Assembly (NCBI GenBank): GCA_016715205.1
Contig: JADKBC010000001.1
Location: 186,001 to 250,000 of the forward strand
Direction of reading: 5' to 3'
From: Holophaga sp.
GTDB taxonomy: Bacteria; Acidobacteriota; Holophagae; Holophagales; Holophagaceae
DNA: 64,000 nucleotides
Positions within the stretch are counted from its first letter, which is position 1. Every line of letters starts with the position of its first letter. The notes below the pieces were generated by a model. The model did not search any database. It was not told the origin of the DNA and saw nothing but the letters and a program-made list of their open reading frames with translations. A program made the position numbers and the translations under genes. Below, one piece after another: positions 26,199-34,632 of this stretch.

Positions 26199-26564
26199 TC
26201 AACCGCCCAGGACTTCCTTCATGGCACTCAGCAGAACCTCACGCTTGATGGGTTTGTGCAACACGAGCTTGACGCCGAACTTGAGCAGCTTGGCCTCAAT
26301 CTCCGGGTCGCGCTGGGCGGTCAGAACCACCACGGGAATCGCGGGGTCTGCTCGCTGCACCATCTGGGCCACGGTGAGGCCGTTGACACCTGGCATGACA
26401 AAATCTGTGAGCACCAGATCGGGCTTGGATTCCTTGATGCGGTCTGGGATCTCCATGGCGGAGAGCGGCAGCCAGTCCTCTACCTCGTAGCTGGCCAGCT
26501 CGAGGTAATCGCGCACCGGGTGGCGCATCAGAGAACTGTCGTCAATCACCAGGATTTTTGTCAC
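26199..26564 (-). CDS. Single-domain response regulator (CheY-like)
   Basis: The 121-residue protein is a lone receiver domain. The acidic pair is D8-D9 in ILVIDDSS and the phospho-acceptor is D54 in LVLTDFVMPG. T82 (VVLTAQ) and a lysine in LHKPIKRE complete the active site. There is no output domain, so it must act by protein contact. No kinase lies next to it. It is convergent with the AOR operon and divergent from hemH. Confidence 0.9.
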   Translation of the reverse strand: MTKILVIDDSSLMRHPVRDYLELASYEVEDWLPLSAMEIPDRIKESKPDLVLTDFVMPGVNGLTVAQMVQRADPAIPVVVLTAQRDPEIEAKLLKFGVKLVLHKPIKREVLLSAMKEVLGG

Positions 26565-26647
26565 GGAGGTGCCTCAGGGCTACACCCATGAGCATACCGC
26601 GAGCTTTTTCCGCGGGATTCGTTCCATGATGGTTGCCGGAGCCTTTT

Positions 26648-27604
26648 ATGACCCATCCCAAGCCCGATACGGCCGTGGTGCTGATGAATCTCGGCGGGCC
26701 TTTGCGCTTGAGAAACGTGAAGCCCTTTCTGCTAAGTCTCTTTAATGACCGGGACATCATTCGGCTGGGACCTGCGTTTCTGCAGCCCTTGATCGCCCGG
26801 ATCATCGTGGGTTCTCGCCTCAAGGAGGTGCAAGAACGCTATTCGGAAATTGGGGGCGGCAGCCCCATTTTGCGGGAAACGGCCGCCCAGGCCACAGCGC
26901 TTCGCCAAGGTCTGCGGGCAGCAGGTCGCCAGGAGCCGGTGCAGATCGTGTTCCGGTACACCTCGCCCCGGGCCAAGGGCGCGCTCCGTGCCCTGGCCAT
27001 GCGGGGCATCAAGCGGATTCTCCCCGTCACGCTCTATCCCCATGATTGCCGCGCTACCACGGGTTCCAGCTTGGTGGAGCTGGAACGGGAAGCGCGCGCC
27101 ATGGGCATCGAAGTTCTGCCTGGCGTGCTCCACTATGCGCTGGATCCAGATTATCTGGCCTGCATGGAAGCCAATCTGCGCATGACCCTAGCCCAGGCAC
27201 CGGGTGCCACCGTGGTCTTCAGTGCCCATAGCCTGCCCCTCAAACAAATCCAATCCGGGGATCCTTACGAACGGGAAATCCACGCCACCATCGAGGCTCT
27301 CAAGGCAAGGCTGGGGGGGCTTCCCGGTGGCTACCGGTTGGGCTACCAAAGCAAAGTGGGCCCCATCAAATGGCTGGAACCGGCCCTGGAATCGGTGCTG
27401 AAAGAGCTATCCGGCAAGGAGGTGGTGATCGTGCCGGTGAGTTTCGTGGGGGAACACATCGAAACCCTTCACGAGCTGGATATCCAGTACCGGGAACTCG
27501 CCGAAAAGCTCGGCGTGAAGCGCTATCTGCGGGTGCCTGCGCCGGGGGTTCATCCTGATTTCGTGCAGTGTCTGGTGAAGCGGACCCTCGCGGCGCTGCC
27601 GTAA
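26648..27604 (+). CDS. hemH: Ferrochelatase
   Basis: The 318-residue enzyme inserts ferrous iron into a porphyrin at the end of haem synthesis. VVLMNLGGP at the N-terminus, FRYTSPRAKGAL, VVFSAHSLPL (with the catalytic histidine) and VPVSFVGEHIETLHELDIQYRELA are family motifs. The ATG at 26648 behind CCGGAG is preferred over a TTG 15 bases upstream. Sequence alone does not show whether it uses protoporphyrin or coproporphyrin. No other haem genes are nearby. Confidence 0.93.
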   Translation: MTHPKPDTAVVLMNLGGPLRLRNVKPFLLSLFNDRDIIRLGPAFLQPLIARIIVGSRLKEVQERYSEIGGGSPILRETAAQATALRQGLRAAGRQEPVQIVFRYTSPRAKGALRALAMRGIKRILPVTLYPHDCRATTGSSLVELEREARAMGIEVLPGVLHYALDPDYLACMEANLRMTLAQAPGATVVFSAHSLPLKQIQSGDPYEREIHATIEALKARLGGLPGGYRLGYQSKVGPIKWLEPALESVLKELSGKEVVIVPVSFVGEHIETLHELDIQYRELAEKLGVKRYLRVPAPGVHPDFVQCLVKRTLAALP

Positions 27605-27625
27605 TTCCAGCGCTGGAGATGAGGT

Positions 27626-28870
27626 TCAGGATGCGCGGGGGCTTTCGGGCTTGAACAATTTCCAGGCCACCAGGCCCATGGCGACCACCGCAAGGCCCGC
27701 GATCCAGGGCAACCAAGGCTTGGTTTCCTCCATGGGCGTTACGACTTTGGGGACGCCCTGGGGATCGGGTTCAGCCAGCCCCAGGCCAAGCGCTTCCCGC
27801 TGATAGAGGGCACGGCTGGAATCGGGCAGCGCGGCCAGATTTCCGGGTGCGTGCTGAACCTGTCCGCCCACATGGAGGAAGTACGCTACGCCCGCCTCCG
27901 CCGGGAACAGCAGCACATCTCGCCGCACCAAGAGCTTTACGCTGGCGGGAATGACGCCGTCGGGAAGTCGCAGGCGCAGACGGTCGGTGGTGACGGGTTC
28001 CAGGTGCACGCGGGTGCTGGCCGTGGCCAGGGCGGGGAGATTCCACAGCAGGCCCGAACAGGAAACAGTTCGCTCACGATTTGCTTCGGTGTCCCGTTCT
28101 CCCGGCGCGGGTGGAATCATCTGCACAAAGTGGGCGGGAATCGGCGCCACTGGGGGATTCAGGGTGATCTCGGCACCCATGATGCGATCGGGGCCATCCA
28201 GGCTTAGGTTCCATTCCCCCGGCCCAAGGGGTTCCATCCGGGGGGTTACCACTGCGTCTTCGGTTCTGGCGCTGGGCTCCGTGGTGGCAATGACCCGGAT
28301 TCCCTTGAATGTCGGTGCCACGCCCTGTACGGGATTCAAGGTGATGCGGTAGATCTTGAAATCCCAGGGCACGGACAAGCTTGCATGGCGGCCTGCATCG
28401 CCAAGATCAAAGACATGGATCGGTTGGTCCCGCTGCAGCGTGATTGGCTTACCGCCTTCCTGGCGTCGCTCCACCTCCACCTGGGCAACCCAGGGCGCTG
28501 CGCCCTCCAGCGCCAGTTCGATGCGCAGGTGTTCCCGCTCGCGCACCTGCCAACCCTGGGGGAATTTCAGGACGAATTCGGCGGTGGGGCGACCTTGGGC
28601 ATCCTTGCCCATGGCGAGTTTCTCGAGCTCCAGATCGCGCGGCTGCCAAAGGCCATCCCTTTCCACCAGATAAGGAATGCGGCTGCCCCGGACATCACTC
28701 AGCCACAGATCGGGAAAGGCCGTTTGGGCCTCGCGGTCCAGGGGGAGGCGCGCCCAGCCGCTGGCCACGGCTGGGGTGATGGGTTTCCGGCGCAGCAGCT
28801 CACCCTGGTCAGGCGAATGGGTGGCACAGGCTGCAAGCAGCAGAAGGGATGCAAGCGCGATGACTTTCAT
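27626..28870 (-). CDS. DUF3999 family lipoprotein
   Basis: The 414-residue protein starts at ATG 28870 with a lipoprotein signal, VIALASLLLLAACATHS (lipobox LAAC). It ends with one transmembrane helix, PWLPWIAGLAVVAMGLVAW. The middle is beta-rich without recognised catalytic motifs. DUF3999 proteins are usually encoded beside DUF2339 membrane proteins, as here, where the start overlaps the upstream stop by ATGA. An open frame continues far upstream of this start, but it overlaps the DUF2339 gene in another frame and is not coding. Confidence 0.8.
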   Translation of the reverse strand: MKVIALASLLLLAACATHSPDQGELLRRKPITPAVASGWARLPLDREAQTAFPDLWLSDVRGSRIPYLVERDGLWQPRDLELEKLAMGKDAQGRPTAEFVLKFPQGWQVREREHLRIELALEGAAPWVAQVEVERRQEGGKPITLQRDQPIHVFDLGDAGRHASLSVPWDFKIYRITLNPVQGVAPTFKGIRVIATTEPSARTEDAVVTPRMEPLGPGEWNLSLDGPDRIMGAEITLNPPVAPIPAHFVQMIPPAPGERDTEANRERTVSCSGLLWNLPALATASTRVHLEPVTTDRLRLRLPDGVIPASVKLLVRRDVLLFPAEAGVAYFLHVGGQVQHAPGNLAALPDSSRALYQREALGLGLAEPDPQGVPKVVTPMEETKPWLPWIAGLAVVAMGLVAWKLFKPESPRAS

Positions 28871-30639
28871 TCCGCTTCCTTTCGGGCCACCCGCAGTTTG
28901 TTGCCCACCAGGGCGGCCGTGATGATGACGGCGCCCACCCCCAGAAAGGCCAGCGCCTTGGTGGGCACATCGGCGTGATCCAGATCCAGGCTGATGAGTT
29001 TGAGGCTGGCCAACCCGAGCCAGCCGTAGCCCGCGATGGCGAGCACCCGCCGCAGATCGTTGCGCGTTTCCGACAAACTGCGCAACCACTGCAAGGCACC
29101 GAAGACAGCCCAGGCAAGGGTGACGGTCACGCTGGCGCCGCGAGAGGTGCCATCCAGCCAGCGCACCAGGTGCGCCAATTCCAGGGAAAGGGTGAGCCCG
29201 CCCACAAATTCCAGCCCCAGGAAGCCCAGCACCCGGGTGAAGCCCTGGCGGCGGGCCAGCAAACCCCAGGCTGCGGCTGCCAGGGCGCCTTCCGCGAAGC
29301 GGCTGTTCAAGAAGGGCATCATCGTGGTTCGACTGAGGCCGGGGTAGTACCAGAAGTCCCACACGTCCAGCCCATGTACCAGCCACCGCAGGGTGGCGGC
29401 GATGGCCATGCCGAGGGCCATCCAGGTGAGGGTGCGCACGCTCTGGGCATCCCATTCGGGCCGTTGTTCCGCTTCGCCAACGCTCCAGGCCAAGCCCAGG
29501 GCGAACAGCCCCCAGACGGGGCCCACCCAATGCCAGGCCAAGGCCACGGGTACCGCCAGGGCAAGGTGGCCAGCGGCCAGCACCAGCAGTCCCAGATCGG
29601 CGCTGCGGCCATCCAGGCGGATGCGGAGGGGTTTGACCAACGCGAGGTTCAGGGCGGCGATCACCAGGACTGGCCCAGCAAAGCCCTCCAGGGTCCAATG
29701 CAGTTCCTTCCAAAGCACCCAGGCCAAGCTCGTGGCCGCCAGGGACACCGTGAGCCAAAGGGGTGTTGCCATGGAGGGTTTGGCCTCCGCTTGGCCCGGC
29801 AGCCAAATCCACAATCCTGTAATCAGGAGGTGGAGCAGCAGCAACAGAAAGAGGGTCCCAGCATCGCCGGAGGGCACGTTGAGGGCGGCGGCGGCCAGGA
29901 AAATCCAGGTACCAACTACGGCCAGGACCCTGGGAAGGCCCCAGCGCGCACCGATTTTGCCGAGGTAGGGCACGGCCAGCACCGCGCCCATGAGTACGGC
30001 CAGGTAGAGCGCCAAGCCCACTTCGTGATGGCCCCCTTGACTGAACACGAGCGGCGCCAGCAATCCCGCAATCAGCGCCACCGATAGGCTCGCGCCAGCT
30101 TTGGCGCGAACGCTGAGGCCACCGGCCAGGAGGGTGCAGACAAAGGTTGCCACCAGCCCCAGGGCGGGCGGGTAGAAGTGGTACTCGAAAGCGCCCCAGC
30201 GGAAGGTGAACAGCAAAGTCCCCAGGCCCGCGAGCAACAGCACGGCCCCCAGTTTCGGGCTGTGGCCCAGGAGCAGCCGTGCTGAGCCGAAACTCAGCCC
30301 ACCACCCACGAGCAATCCCAGGAGGAAGCGCAGCTCGGGCCCGATCCAGCCCTGCTGGATGGACCAGTGCAGGAAATAGGCAGCACCCACCAGGAACAGG
30401 AAGGAGCCGACCGCGGCAACCCAGACGATGGGGTTCATGGGCTTCCGGGGTGGGACCGGCCGCGGCGGTGCGGGTAGGGCGCGCGGCGGTGGCGGTTGGC
30501 CAATGGCGATGGGTCCCGTCTGGCGACTGGCCTCCTGGGCCACGGCGGGGTTGACCTGCTTGGACAACCAGGCCACTTGTGATTCCAGGCGGGAAAGGCG
30601 TTCCAGGATGTCCGGGGAGGCGGGCTCCGGCTCGTGCAT
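28867..30639 (-). CDS. DUF2339 multi-spanning membrane protein
   Basis: The 590-residue protein starts with a short coiled coil (ILERLSRLESQVAWLSKQV, about 10-28) and a proline-rich linker. About 15 or more hydrophobic helices follow. This is the DUF2339 layout. The function of the family is unknown; a role at the cell envelope is often presumed. It is translationally coupled to the DUF3999 lipoprotein (4-bp overlap), suggesting the two products act together. It is divergent from the NFACT gene with 59 bp between. Confidence 0.82.
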   Translation of the reverse strand: MHEPEPASPDILERLSRLESQVAWLSKQVNPAVAQEASRQTGPIAIGQPPPPRALPAPPRPVPPRKPMNPIVWVAAVGSFLFLVGAAYFLHWSIQQGWIGPELRFLLGLLVGGGLSFGSARLLLGHSPKLGAVLLLAGLGTLLFTFRWGAFEYHFYPPALGLVATFVCTLLAGGLSVRAKAGASLSVALIAGLLAPLVFSQGGHHEVGLALYLAVLMGAVLAVPYLGKIGARWGLPRVLAVVGTWIFLAAAALNVPSGDAGTLFLLLLLHLLITGLWIWLPGQAEAKPSMATPLWLTVSLAATSLAWVLWKELHWTLEGFAGPVLVIAALNLALVKPLRIRLDGRSADLGLLVLAAGHLALAVPVALAWHWVGPVWGLFALGLAWSVGEAEQRPEWDAQSVRTLTWMALGMAIAATLRWLVHGLDVWDFWYYPGLSRTTMMPFLNSRFAEGALAAAAWGLLARRQGFTRVLGFLGLEFVGGLTLSLELAHLVRWLDGTSRGASVTVTLAWAVFGALQWLRSLSETRNDLRRVLAIAGYGWLGLASLKLISLDLDHADVPTKALAFLGVGAVIITAALVGNKLRVARKEAE

Positions 30640-30698
30640 AACAACTCCAGGGAAGTGGGCCCAGGCTACCAGAGCCAGGTAGAGCTCGGGGCTCCGTT

Positions 30699-32153
30699 AT
30701 GCTGGAACCCATGGATGCTCCACTGCTTCTGGCCTTGGCCCGTGCCCGCCTCAGGGTGGGCGTGGGGTGCATTCAGAATGTCTGGGTTTCCCCACGGGCC
30801 CTCGCGTTGACCTGGGCGCCGGATCGGCGGGCGGCATGGGAATCCGGCCTCGCCTGGGTGTTTCTGTTGAATCCTGCGCCGGAGCTCTGGTTGCTCCACG
30901 AAAAGGATCCCGCCATGGCGTTTCTGAAGGCCGAAGCCAAGGGCGATCTCTCCCGGCGTTGGGGGCAGGAATTGAAGGGCGCCCATCTGGAGGATGTGGA
31001 AGGCGATCCCAGGGAACGATGGCTGCGGCTGAGCCTGCGCCGTCGGGCCGTCACGGGCCGCATCGAGGAAATGCGACTCTGTTTCCAGGCCATTCCAGGC
31101 CGGGCGGGGCTGCGGCTGGATGGCGTGGATCTCAATCCGGCGCGGATGGGTCTGGGAGCCGTATTTCCGCCCACCACCCCCGAGCTGCGGGCTGCAAGCC
31201 CCGCTCTCGCCCGGTGGGAAGCACAGTTTGGGGATGAACTCACCTCAGCCCTGAACGGAGAATTGCCCGAGGTGCTGCCGGGCGAAGGGTCTCTATTTGC
31301 CCGGCATCGCGCCTGGTCCCAGGGCCGAGCCAACCTCCTGATCCTGGCGCCGCGACAAGCAAGTGTGGATCGCAAGCTAGCGAAGGAACGGCAACGGCTG
31401 CAGCGCTATGGCGAGGCCCTGGCGATGGATCGCCACCGGCACGAGGCTGCCCTGCCTCTGCGGACCAAGGCCCAGGCCCTGTCGGCAGAACTCTGGCAAT
31501 TCAAGGGCGCGCAAGGGCGTTTTGAACTGGGCGATGGCACCGTGATTCAATTGCCCGAAGGCATGCGGGCCGAAGAAGCTGTTCAAAAATGGTTCGCGGC
31601 GGTCAAGCGCGCTGAGCGGGGCTTGCAACGGGTGGCGGAGTTGGAGCGGGAACGAGCGCGGCAGCTCTTGGAACTGGAGGCCCGCACCCTTGATCCTCCG
31701 GCCCTGGCCAAACCCACCAAGGAACTTCCCAAACCAAAGGGCACAAAACGCATGGAAACCGGCGCCAACAAAGATCTCAAACGCTCCGACGGCAAGGGCA
31801 AGGCCTACCGCAATGTCATGGTGGAAGGCTGGGAAGTGATCATCGGCAAGGGCGACGCGGATAACGACACCCTGACCTTCAAGGTGGCCTCGGCCCTGGA
31901 TTTCTGGATGCACGTGGCGGGGGTGCCGGGCAGCCACGTCATCATCCGCAATCCCGATCGCATCAGCGAACCGCCCCGCGAGGTGCTCGAACGTGCCGCC
32001 CAATTGGCCGCCTTCTTCTCCAAGGCCCGGGATGGCGGCAAGGTGGAAGTGCATTGGTGCCGCGTGGCGGATGTCTCCAAACCCAGGGGTTTCGCCCCAG
32101 GCAAGGTGATGCTGAAGAGCTTCAAGAGCATCCGGGTGTATCCGAAAGAGTGA
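30699..32153 (+). CDS. NFACT-family protein (RqcH/FbpA-like)
   Basis: The 484-residue protein has a degenerate NFACT-N domain, a central coiled coil (about 225-340, rich in R, E, A) and a clear NFACT-R (DUF814) domain at the C-terminus: VEGWEVIIGKGDADNDTLTF and DFWMHVAGVPGSHVIIRNP. RqcH proteins bind stalled 50S subunits and add alanine tails in ribosome quality control. It is somewhat shorter than typical RqcH (about 560), and its N-domain is atypical. Function is therefore likely but not certain. A second ATG at 30711 is possible. Confidence 0.8.
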   Translation: MLEPMDAPLLLALARARLRVGVGCIQNVWVSPRALALTWAPDRRAAWESGLAWVFLLNPAPELWLLHEKDPAMAFLKAEAKGDLSRRWGQELKGAHLEDVEGDPRERWLRLSLRRRAVTGRIEEMRLCFQAIPGRAGLRLDGVDLNPARMGLGAVFPPTTPELRAASPALARWEAQFGDELTSALNGELPEVLPGEGSLFARHRAWSQGRANLLILAPRQASVDRKLAKERQRLQRYGEALAMDRHRHEAALPLRTKAQALSAELWQFKGAQGRFELGDGTVIQLPEGMRAEEAVQKWFAAVKRAERGLQRVAELERERARQLLELEARTLDPPALAKPTKELPKPKGTKRMETGANKDLKRSDGKGKAYRNVMVEGWEVIIGKGDADNDTLTFKVASALDFWMHVAGVPGSHVIIRNPDRISEPPREVLERAAQLAAFFSKARDGGKVEVHWCRVADVSKPRGFAPGKVMLKSFKSIRVYPKE

Positions 32154-32191
32154 CGGGGGTAGGTGGCCTGACGAACGGTTATGTGATTGGT

Positions 32192-32207
32192 CGTGATGGG
32201 GATCACG
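32192..32207. promoter_or_regulatory. CRP/FNR-family-like site upstream of dsrC operon
   Basis: CGTGA-N6-TCACG is a perfect inverted repeat with the spacing of CRP-family sites (TGTGA-N6-TCACA). It lies about 79 bp upstream of the likely transcription start of the dsrC operon. Confidence 0.4.
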
Positions 32208-32244
32208 GTCATAGAAATAGAGGTATTTTTTGAAAATTGTGGTG

Positions 32245-32272
32245 TTGTTTTGGGTTGGTTTGGGAATATTAT
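32245..32272 (+). promoter_or_regulatory. Probable sigma70-type promoter of dsrC operon
   Basis: TTGTTT (32245-32250), a 16-bp spacer and TATTAT (32267-32272) lie in a strikingly AT-rich stretch between two GC-rich genes. The dsrC start codon is 72 bp downstream. The -10 is good and the -35 only moderate. Confidence 0.45.
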
Positions 32273-32343
32273 TCTGCATATGCAAATAAGAGCCTCCCTC
32301 CGGGCGCTCCAACGTGCAAATCCCATCCCTGGCTGGAGGCCCC

Positions 32344-32664
32344 ATGTCCGTGCTCGATTTCAACGGAACGCAGGTGCAACTTAACGAAGAGGGCTTTTTG
32401 GTGGAGCCTTCCATTTGGACCGAGGAACTGGCCGCGTTCCTGGCCTTGAAGGAAGAAGGGTTGGAGCAACTCACGGAAGATCACTGGTCCGTGATCCGTT
32501 TCATCCGAGGGCACTTTCTGGAAAACGATTCGGCCCCCATGGTGCGGGCCATGTGCAAAACCACCGGTGTGCCCCTGAAGCGCATCTATGAGCTCTTCCC
32601 CAGTGGCCCGGCCAAGGGCGCCTGCAAACTGGCGGGGCTGCCCAAGCCCGACGGTTGCGTGTAG
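32344..32664 (+). CDS. dsrC: DsrC-family sulfur-carrier protein with both redox cysteines
   Basis: The 106-residue protein follows GGAGG. It has DsrC/TusE blocks NEEGFLVEPSIWTEELA and EDHWSVIRFIRGHF. The C-terminal arm has C94 and C105 in C-x10-C, the pattern of true DsrC, which cycles between thiols, disulfide and a trisulfide. TusE, used in tRNA thiolation, normally keeps only the last cysteine. Downstream are DsrM-like and DsrK-like genes, which re-reduce DsrC in sulfate reducers. No sulfite reductase (dsrAB) is in the window, so its sulfur donor is unknown. Confidence 0.9.
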   Translation: MSVLDFNGTQVQLNEEGFLVEPSIWTEELAAFLALKEEGLEQLTEDHWSVIRFIRGHFLENDSAPMVRAMCKTTGVPLKRIYELFPSGPAKGACKLAGLPKPDGCV

Positions 32665-32670
32665 GCCGCC

Positions 32671-33276
32671 ATGAACCCGCTTCTGGCAGGTGTGATGTTG
32701 GCCACCATCTGGTGTGCTGGTGCGCTGGTGGTGCTGTATATGCGTACCAAGGCCTTTGGTGTTCGGCAACTCCATTCGAGGCCCGCGGGTGATGCCAGGG
32801 CGGGCGTCCGCTACGCCTTCACCCAGGGCATGGCTCCCCAGGCCAAGGAAAGCGTGCGGATGAATCCACTTTCCTACTTGGCCGGAATGCTCTATCACAC
32901 GGGCATTTTTGCGGGGTTGGCGCTGCTTGGCCTGAAGTTATCGGGGCTTGGCACACCAAGGGTGTTGGGCATCGTGGCGCTGTTGGGGGCCACAGGTGGC
33001 ATCGCGTTGTTGGGCAAACGGATGTTCAAGGCCCATCTGCGCGGAATCTCCTGCCCCGATGATTTCGTGTCAAACCTTCTGGCCACAGGTTTCGCAGCCT
33101 TGGCGGGAATTACCTGTTTTTTGCCGAGTTTTGCTTCCCTTTGGTTGATCGAAACCATCGCACTCCTGATCTATGCGCCCCTAGGCAAGATTCGCCATTG
33201 CCTGTTCTTCTTCCCCACGCGGTATCACTTCGGCGCCTTTTTTGGCCGTCGCGGTGTGTTGCCGCCCACCGCGTAA
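32671..33276 (+). CDS. DsrM/HdrE/NarI-like cytochrome b membrane subunit
   Basis: The 201-residue protein has five predicted transmembrane helices. Histidines in LYHTG (second helix) and in the C-terminal stretch GKIRHCLFFFPTRYHFG, with the ending FGRRGVLPP, match DsrM/HdrE-type haem b proteins that exchange electrons with the quinone pool. It is shorter than DsrM (about 330) and nearer to HdrE or TmcC. It lies 6 bp after dsrC and 10 bp before the DsrK-like gene, so the three form one operon. Confidence 0.8.
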   Translation: MNPLLAGVMLATIWCAGALVVLYMRTKAFGVRQLHSRPAGDARAGVRYAFTQGMAPQAKESVRMNPLSYLAGMLYHTGIFAGLALLGLKLSGLGTPRVLGIVALLGATGGIALLGKRMFKAHLRGISCPDDFVSNLLATGFAALAGITCFLPSFASLWLIETIALLIYAPLGKIRHCLFFFPTRYHFGAFFGRRGVLPPTA

Positions 33277-33286
33277 CGGAGGGCCC

Positions 33287-34612
33287 ATGAGCGACGTGGA
33301 TGAACTTGAAACGAGGCTTGAAGCACTCACCGAGGCGGATTTTCAGCGGGGGCTAGAGGTTTTCCGCAGCAAGCTGAAGGAGGCGGAGGCCGCGTTCCTG
33401 AATGCCTGCGTTCACTGCGGGCTCTGTGCCGAGAGTTGTCACTACTACCGCATGGATCCAGTGCTGGAAAACATCCCCGCCGCGAAACTCGAAACCATTG
33501 CCGCTGTTTTTAAACGTCATTTCACCACCATGGGCAAGGTGGCTCCGGGTTTGGTGGGCGCGCGGTCCATGGATAAGGACATGGCTCGGGCATGGGTGGA
33601 TGCGGTGTTCGGGCGGTGTTCCCTGTGTGGACGCTGTTCCCTGAACTGCACCGTGGGCATCCTCTTGCCGCGCCTGTTCCGTGCGGCACGGGCGGCCCTG
33701 GGCGCCATGGGACTCACGCCGCCCGATCTCCAGGCCACGGTGGATACCGCCCTGAAACACGGCAACAACATGGCCATCACCCGGGAAGACTGGGTCGAAA
33801 CGGTCCAGTGGATCGAAGAAGAACTGCAAATGGAGACCGGCGATCCCGAGGCACGGCTGCCCCTGGACAAGCACGGCGCCAAGATCCTGTTCACCGTGAA
33901 TCCCCGCGAACCCAAGTTCTTCCCCCTCAGTCTGCAGGCCAGCGCCAAGGTGTTCTGGGCCGCCAAGGAAGACTGGACGCTCACGGCGGACCATGGATGG
34001 GATCTCACCAACTACGGGCTCTTCAACTGCAAGGACGAGGAAGCGGGCCTCATCACCCAGAACCTGGTGGATGCCATGGCGCGCCTAGGCTGTGAAACCT
34101 TGGTCATCGGTGAGTGTGGGCATGGCTTCGCCTCGGCCCGGTGGGAGGGCGAGGAATGGCTGAAGCAGGGCTTCCCCTTCAAGGTCATGAGCATCCTGGA
34201 ATTGATGGATGAGTACCTGCGCGATGGGCGCATCAAGGTGGATCCTGCCAAGCATCCCAAAAAAGTTACGCTGCACGATCCCTGCAATCTGGTGCGCCAT
34301 GGCGGCATCTGCGAAGCCCAGCGGCGGGTGCTGCGGGCGAGCGCGGCGGATTTCGTGGAGATGACGCCAAACCGCGAACACAACTTCTGCTGCGGCGGGG
34401 GCGGTGGCCAACTGGCCATGGGCCGTTACAAGGCGCGCCGCCTGAATTCGGGCGGCATGAAGGCACAGCAGATCCGCGACACTGCCGCCGAAGTGGTCGT
34501 CACACCTTGCCATAACTGTGTGGATCAACTGGGCGAGCTGAACAAGGAATACAAGCTCAAGGTCCAGATCAAGACCGTGGCCGAAATTGTCGCGGATGCG
34601 CTCGTTCCCTGA
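33287..34612 (+). CDS. DsrK/HdrD-like Fe-S protein
   Basis: The 441-residue protein has two ferredoxin clusters, CVHCGLCAESC (about residue 40) and CSLCGRCSLNC (about 112-122), then two cysteine-rich (CCG-type) regions. These include GECGHGFASARW, HDPCNLVRHGG, NFCCGGGGGQLAMG and TPCHNCVDQL. This is the DsrK/HdrD/TmcB plan, where a special 4Fe-4S site reduces a disulfide or DsrC trisulfide. GGAGG precedes the ATG at 33287. With the cytochrome b it probably forms a quinol-linked disulfide or trisulfide oxidoreductase for DsrC. Confidence 0.88.
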   Translation: MSDVDELETRLEALTEADFQRGLEVFRSKLKEAEAAFLNACVHCGLCAESCHYYRMDPVLENIPAAKLETIAAVFKRHFTTMGKVAPGLVGARSMDKDMARAWVDAVFGRCSLCGRCSLNCTVGILLPRLFRAARAALGAMGLTPPDLQATVDTALKHGNNMAITREDWVETVQWIEEELQMETGDPEARLPLDKHGAKILFTVNPREPKFFPLSLQASAKVFWAAKEDWTLTADHGWDLTNYGLFNCKDEEAGLITQNLVDAMARLGCETLVIGECGHGFASARWEGEEWLKQGFPFKVMSILELMDEYLRDGRIKVDPAKHPKKVTLHDPCNLVRHGGICEAQRRVLRASAADFVEMTPNREHNFCCGGGGGQLAMGRYKARRLNSGGMKAQQIRDTAAEVVVTPCHNCVDQLGELNKEYKLKVQIKTVAEIVADALVP

Positions 34613-34632
34613 ATTTACCTTCGAGGTGCCCC

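Noticed and set aside
27626..30772. One open frame of 1048 codons across both DUF genes
   Set aside because: The upstream two thirds overlap the DUF2339 gene in another frame and read as arginine/proline/glycine-rich shadow sequence. The true DUF3999 gene starts at the lipoprotein signal at 28870.
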